NCBI GenBank assembly: GCA_964406465.1
Contig: CAYORT010000007.1
Span: 45,283-109,282, forward strand
DNA from: JAHEZL01 sp964406465
GTDB lineage: Bacteria; Bacteroidota; Bacteroidia; Flavobacteriales_C; GCA-002722245
DNA: 64,000 nucleotides
Direction: 5' to 3'
Part shown: in pieces, positions 59,879 to 64,000 of the stretch
Numbering within the stretch: position 1 is the first letter of the stretch
How the letters are laid out: each line of letters starts with the position of its first letter
Notes under the pieces: generated by a model
Databases searched by the model: none
Told to the model about the DNA's origin: nothing
Seen by the model: the letters and a program-made list of their open reading frames with translations, nothing else
Program-made: the position numbers and the translations under genes

Positions 59879-60937
59879 CTACTTTTTAATAACAGGTATG
59901 TTTTTCAATATATTACCTTCGCTTGATTTGATGCTTAGAATATAAAAACCTGCAGGCATATTATTAGTATCTATAATCAAAGTTCCTTCCACGTTTTCAT
60001 TATCTTTTACAGCAACAATTCTCAAGCTCTCATCATAAAGAGTATACGATAGATTAGTTTTTGAGTAGGGCATAGATATATTGATTCTATCTATGAACGG
60101 ATTAGGATATGCAGCAATATTTTGCACGTTTAATTCAATTATACTCGAAGGGGACGTTACTATTACATCCAAATTAGTGCTTTTATAGTGAGAAGAATCT
60201 TTATCGTAAAACTTTAAATTGTAGTATCCATCGGAGGTAAAATGAATGTTGTTAAAATTAAACCATTTACTGCCGCTCATACTCAAGGTACCGTATATCT
60301 CACCCGGTCCATAGTTTTTTGAAACATAAATAGTACCCTTGTATGTGCTATCTATGTTTCCTGTTGTGGAATCAATTATTGTTACAATAACTGGAAGTAC
60401 GGCATCTACTGGTATAACATTGCCGCAATGCCCTTTTGCTGATACTTTGTTTCCTTTTTCATTTCCACATTTTCCGCTTGGTGCTTTATGGCATAAATCA
60501 GAATCTTTGAGAACTGTAATTGATATAATTTTTTCATATTTATAGTTACCACTCACTTGAAGGTGTATTTTGTAATACCCCGACTTCGTAAATTGTAGAT
60601 TATTGAAATAGCAAAACTTTGCTGTTAATTTTTCTGGAACTCCAATGATTTCTCCTGGGCCTTCTAGTTTTGTTAAAATTAATTGGTTTTCAATGCTTAT
60701 TGTTGTGTCAACCTCATTAGTATTCGTGTCACCAAATGAAATCCAAAAAGGTATCGAACGGCCTGGAGCTGGGTAAACAAAGCTACTTTTTCCAAATGAA
60801 TTGATAATTCCGTTTCCATTTTCATTTGCAAAATTCACCCCTTTAAATTTATCTAACTCCGCATCTGTTTGAGAAAACAGATAGGTTTGCCCAATAACAA
60901 AGAGGAAAGACAAAATCTTGCTTAAAAAAGTATTCAT
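59879..60937 (-). CDS. secreted protein with duplicated beta domain and T9SS sorting domain
   Basis: 352 residues. Signal peptide to about residue 23 (YLFSQ). Two related segments, GPGEIIGVPEKL to SGYYKIHLQV and GPGEIYGTLSMS to DGYYNLKFYD, show an internal duplication of an Ig-like domain. Between them is a Cys/Gly/Lys-rich loop (CHKAPSGKCGNEKG and GHCGN) that may bind metal or form disulfides. The C-terminus (IAAYPNPFIDRINISMP, MPAGFYILSIKSSEG) is a type A T9SS sorting domain. Function unknown. Confidence 0.7.
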   Translation of the reverse strand: MNTFLSKILSFLFVIGQTYLFSQTDAELDKFKGVNFANENGNGIINSFGKSSFVYPAPGRSIPFWISFGDTNTNEVDTTISIENQLILTKLEGPGEIIGVPEKLTAKFCYFNNLQFTKSGYYKIHLQVSGNYKYEKIISITVLKDSDLCHKAPSGKCGNEKGNKVSAKGHCGNVIPVDAVLPVIVTIIDSTTGNIDSTYKGTIYVSKNYGPGEIYGTLSMSGSKWFNFNNIHFTSDGYYNLKFYDKDSSHYKSTNLDVIVTSPSSIIELNVQNIAAYPNPFIDRINISMPYSKTNLSYTLYDESLRIVAVKDNENVEGTLIIDTNNMPAGFYILSIKSSEGNILKNIPVIKK

Positions 60938-61130
60938 AGGATTATTTTTTGCCGCGAAGTTACTAGAAATACTCTAATAACACGAAGAAAATTAAACAAT
61001 TCACTGTTTAAGAATCTCTAAAAAATCTCTAAGTATCAGTAATACAGCGTGTTGTAGTTTTAAAATTCATTTTGTAAAAAAAATGTAAAATTTAATAAAG
61101 AAAGTTAAATAGGTATTATAACCGATTGTT

Positions 61131-61535
61131 TTAGCAGTTTTTAGTTTCAAATTCTAAGCATACCGTCCTACCTTTTTCTAAAAAGGTTACTTTGCTTGCT
61201 AATTTCTTCATTATAAATATCCCTCTGCCATATGGCTCATTGATTTTATCTGCAGAGGTAGGATCACATAAATTGTTGTAGTCAAAGCCTTTGCCCTCAT
61301 CAATAATTGTAAATATTATTTTGCTTTCTTCATATTTTCCTTGCAGTATGACCAATTTTTCAGGATTCAATTTATTCCCATGTATAATTGCGTTTAATAT
61401 TGCCTCTGAGACCGCAAGTTGTGTTTCGTACAATACTTGTTCTGAAAGACTTTTTTTTACTAGGATTTCTTCTATAAATCTTTCTGCGAAAACTAAATTT
61501 TCTAATCTTGAGAAGAATGATATTTTTTCTTGCAT
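61131..61535 (-). CDS. RsbW/SpoIIAB-like anti-sigma ATPase
   Basis: 134 residues, a single GHKL ATPase domain: N box SEAILNAIIHGNKLN, G1 box IDEGKGFDYN, and GRGIFIMKKLASKV. Such serine kinases bind anti-sigma-factor antagonists or sigma factors in partner-switching systems. No STAS antagonist or PP2C phosphatase is next to it, so partners are unknown. Confidence 0.85.
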   Translation of the reverse strand: MQEKISFFSRLENLVFAERFIEEILVKKSLSEQVLYETQLAVSEAILNAIIHGNKLNPEKLVILQGKYEESKIIFTIIDEGKGFDYNNLCDPTSADKINEPYGRGIFIMKKLASKVTFLEKGRTVCLEFETKNC

Positions 61536-61640
61536 AATATTATCAATATTTCATTTTTCGTGTATAAGCCTTTCTTAAATTGTTTTTATTAGGAATGTGT
61601 TATTTCGAGCTATATGCGGTATCCTTTTTTAAAGTTAGAC

Positions 61641-62360
61641 CTAATTTATTTTGCCATGTGATAAGTAAGTCCATTCATAAATTACACCTTCATCCGCTTT
61701 ATTCATTATTTCAATGTGGCTCGAGATATCTTGTGTTTTCACATCTATCACTTTCTTGTATATTAAGCCAATATTTCTGGCAAATATTTCTATGTAATAC
61801 TGCTTGGTATTTTTTGAGGTGAAATCGCGTTGTAAAACTGTTGAGGTTGAGTCGAATTTATTTTTTCCAATAATTAACTTTGTGTCTAAATTCTTAAGTG
61901 TGTAATTCCAAATAGGATTTGTATTAAAGGCGTTACCATTCCATTGTGATGACTCCATTACTGGAAATTTTAATCGAGTATACCTAAAGCTTTCTTCAAT
62001 TCTTTCAAACCTATCTTTTGTTTTTTTTACATACCAAACGTCTGTAAGAATCCATGGTGTTTTATTAATATCGGCATTGGTCTTGTAAAAGCGCTTGTAT
62101 CTTTTATATTCATAATTTAGGTTTCCAGTTAAATCAGGAAATGAATTACCAATTTCCTCCTTTAGTTGAAATTTACTAGTGTCTTTCTTTTTATTGAATT
62201 TGTCAATAAAAACCGAATCCACGTCATAGATTACATAATTGCCTTCTGCTAATGGGACATAATTGTAACCCATATCAACTTGCTGGGCATTTTCTTTTTT
62301 GCATGAAGTACAAAATAGAATTATAATCGTAATAAACCAGATTAGGCCTATTAATTGCAT
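61641..62360 (-). CDS. lipoprotein of unknown function
   Basis: About 239 residues from the ATG at 62360, giving a lipoprotein signal with lipobox CTSC near residue 19. The frame extends upstream to 62414, but that would overlap the redoxin gene and lose the signal. The mature protein is beta-rich (GNYVIYDVDSVFIDKFNKK, PWILTDVWYVKKTKDRFE). Family not recognised. It starts 29 bases after the redoxin stop; the two are probably co-transcribed. Confidence 0.65.
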   Translation of the reverse strand: MQLIGLIWFITIIILFCTSCKKENAQQVDMGYNYVPLAEGNYVIYDVDSVFIDKFNKKKDTSKFQLKEEIGNSFPDLTGNLNYEYKRYKRFYKTNADINKTPWILTDVWYVKKTKDRFERIEESFRYTRLKFPVMESSQWNGNAFNTNPIWNYTLKNLDTKLIIGKNKFDSTSTVLQRDFTSKNTKQYYIEIFARNIGLIYKKVIDVKTQDISSHIEIMNKADEGVIYEWTYLSHGKIN

Positions 62361-62389
62361 TGTAGTATTTCCTTCTGTTCCTAAATTTT

Positions 62390-63772
62390 TCACTTTAAAT
62401 TGTTCTTTAACCATTCGTTTAACATTTCTGTTGAATTAGGTTTTAAAATTATTTTTCTGTTTTTATCGATAAGAAATAGACGTGGAGTGCTTGTTATTTT
62501 ATAATCTAAAGCGGCTTGTGTCTCCCATTTTTTGAAATCACAAACAGAGTAGAAGGGGAATTGTTGGGTGAATAGCTCAAATTCTGTTTTGTTCTCATCG
62601 AGCGAAATAAATATTATTTCGAAATTTAAATGGTGCCATTGTTTATAAATAGCAACTAGTTGAGGTATTTCATGAGCGCATTTAGGACACCAGCTTGCAC
62701 CAAAAACCACAAGAGTGTAGTTTGCGCTAATTTGCGACAGATCTTTGATTTTTGTTGTGTCTTCGGCTTTTTTTATTATAAAATTTACATCAAATAATAT
62801 ATTTGGAACGGTGTCACCTTTTTTTAAAAATTGAAAACTCTCACTCTTTTTCTTTAAATCATCATCGATTGAACAAGAATTTGAAGCGAGAGCGAAGTCG
62901 GAAAGGTATTCTAATGCATTGTTTAAGCTGTGTTCTTCAAAAGATTTAAAAAGAAATTCGAGTACATCTTTGTATTTTTTTTCATCTTTTGCCAAATTGT
63001 TTAATATATCTTCAATTGATATTTGCATCTGTTTAAAACTTGAATCAATTCCAAGTCCGCAATGTTCAATCAAGTAAAATTGACTTTCAACTACTTCCTT
63101 CAAAAGGCCACTTTTGTATAGTCTATCATCTAAATAATCAATGCTTCTGTATTTTTGTAAAATCGAAAAGTAGTTGTCAGATGGATTATTAGATTCTGCA
63201 ATAGATTCGTTTATTAAATTCTTTATTGTAAAGTACCAATGCAGAAATCCATCGCTAGGTAGGTTATACATGGAGAATGTTTGTTCATGGCTTAATCGGT
63301 TCAATTCTTCATTAAAATTATTTAGAATTGCTGGTGATTGAATTTTTTCTTCCAACGAATGATAATAAAAAGTTAAATATTTTAGCGCATCAATTGCAAT
63401 TAGCCTTTTATTGTTTTCTTCTGATATTTTTTGAAATAGTTGATTTTGTGCCCCTTTTTTTACGTAAATGCTTTGTGGTTCGTATAAAGAACTACCAACG
63501 ATTTCAAGTTCTTCAATATTTAGTAAAATTGGAAAAGACTTTGTGTTTTCTACTTTTAAGTATCCCACTTCAATGCTTTTTCCCTCATAGTAAATATTGA
63601 ACTCCCCAGCAGAATTGGTACTTACTTTAATTTCTATTTCTGAATTTGCGCCATTGTATATATGCAACGATATTTCTTGGTTCGGCATGTTGAAAAAGCA
63701 TCCGCTAATTTTTTGAGAATACATTTTTGCCACCAAGAGAAACATAAATACAACTAAAAATAGTGTACGCAT
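62390..63772 (-). CDS. TlpA-like thioredoxin-fold protein (redoxin)
   Basis: About 460 residues from the ATG at 63772, which gives a signal peptide (FLVVFMFLLVAKMYSQ). The N-terminal ~110 residues form a beta domain (MPNQEISLHIYNGANSEIE) similar to those in many Bacteroidota redoxins, a helical middle region follows, and the C-terminal thioredoxin domain has VVFGASWCPKCAHEIPQ with catalytic CPKC at 362-365. A periplasmic thiol-disulfide reductase is likely; substrate unknown. Confidence 0.85.
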   Translation of the reverse strand: MRTLFLVVFMFLLVAKMYSQKISGCFFNMPNQEISLHIYNGANSEIEIKVSTNSAGEFNIYYEGKSIEVGYLKVENTKSFPILLNIEELEIVGSSLYEPQSIYVKKGAQNQLFQKISEENNKRLIAIDALKYLTFYYHSLEEKIQSPAILNNFNEELNRLSHEQTFSMYNLPSDGFLHWYFTIKNLINESIAESNNPSDNYFSILQKYRSIDYLDDRLYKSGLLKEVVESQFYLIEHCGLGIDSSFKQMQISIEDILNNLAKDEKKYKDVLEFLFKSFEEHSLNNALEYLSDFALASNSCSIDDDLKKKSESFQFLKKGDTVPNILFDVNFIIKKAEDTTKIKDLSQISANYTLVVFGASWCPKCAHEIPQLVAIYKQWHHLNFEIIFISLDENKTEFELFTQQFPFYSVCDFKKWETQAALDYKITSTPRLFLIDKNRKIILKPNSTEMLNEWLKNNLK

Positions 63773-63891
63773 AAATTCTATATTTTTTGTGCACCTTAGC
63801 ATAGCGCTATGCATCTTTGTTTAAAGCATTTTTAGTTGTTGATATGCAAATAGTTTTCAATCTTTTTAGATGACAATATTCATATGAAAAA

Positions 63892-63968
63892 GTTCCTTTG
63901 CACCCATAAACACAACTTGCAAAAAAACACCTAGGGTTAGCGTTTTTTTAAATTGAATGCAAAGGAAC
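63892..63968. other. spaced inverted repeat upstream of the redoxin gene
   Basis: GTTCCTTTGCA (63892-63902) and TGCAAAGGAAC (63958-63968) are perfect 11-bp complements 55 bases apart. Between them an A-run/T-run hairpin (around 63920-63948) looks terminator-like. This 228-base end of the window shows no gene. Confidence 0.5.
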
Positions 63969-64000
63969 CGTATCTTTATTTCAATACTTTTTTAGATATA

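Noticed and set aside
63883..63933. 16-codon ORF starting ATGAAAAAG near the end
   Set aside because: Too short, no conserved pattern, and it overlaps the inverted repeat.
1..64000. tRNA, rRNA or known riboswitch
   Set aside because: No cloverleaf, rRNA segment or recognisable riboswitch core was found by reading; small or divergent RNAs could be missed without a covariance search.

Overview
The window comes from a low-GC member of the Bacteroidota. The evidence is a porP/sprF-gldK-gldL-gldM-gldN type IX secretion/gliding cluster, several secreted proteins with C-terminal T9SS sorting domains, a TonB-dependent receptor, a promoter matching the Bacteroidota consensus (TTTG, 19 nt, TAnnTTTG) and starts without obvious Shine-Dalgarno sequences. 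Genus cannot be resolved from the sequence alone.

Layout. 1-7.1 kb: tail of an arginase-fold hydrolase, then the T9SS core operon. 7.1-13.6 kb: an AI-2E family membrane protein and a four-gene phosphorelay (NIT-type kinase, REC-PAS-kinase-REC hybrid, Hpt protein, membrane-anchored response regulator). 13.7-20.8 kb: branched-chain amino acid genes ilvD, ilvB, ilvN, ilvA, ilvC, with an Ile/Val-rich leader peptide and attenuator-like terminator before ilvB. 20.9-24.6 kb: an OmpA-like protein, three paralogous 44-49 residue peptides (the most novel item here), a CBM9-like T9SS protein and a LamG-type T9SS gene broken by one stop codon. 24.7-35.6 kb: housekeeping genes, including dnaX with an A11 slippage site that joins two reading frames, rpsF-rpsR-rplI, purE-purK, adk, obg and a PAP2 phosphatase. 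35.7-44 kb: a large choice-of-anchor-L/type B sorting protein, a glycosyltransferase, an amino acid permease, a stand-alone PurL C-terminal domain and aroB-aroA. 44-50.3 kb: an ORF6N protein between miniature inverted-repeat elements, then a membrane-protein cluster with a small winged-helix regulator and two copies of a likely operator. 50.3-55.6 kb: a TonB-dependent receptor, a lipoprotein and a PhoB-like regulator, whose three promoters all carry direct repeats with an exact 11-bp period, as in PhoB operators. 55.6-64 kb: a subtilase, OxyR, secreted and helical proteins of unknown role, an RsbW-like ATPase and a TlpA-like redoxin.

Intergenic DNA is rich in repeats: two MITE-like families (two copies each), one large nested palindrome, and tracts of 7-bp units at seven places. 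Two genes carry an in-frame nonsense codon with an otherwise open frame. I saw no tRNA, rRNA, CRISPR array, transposase or phage gene.
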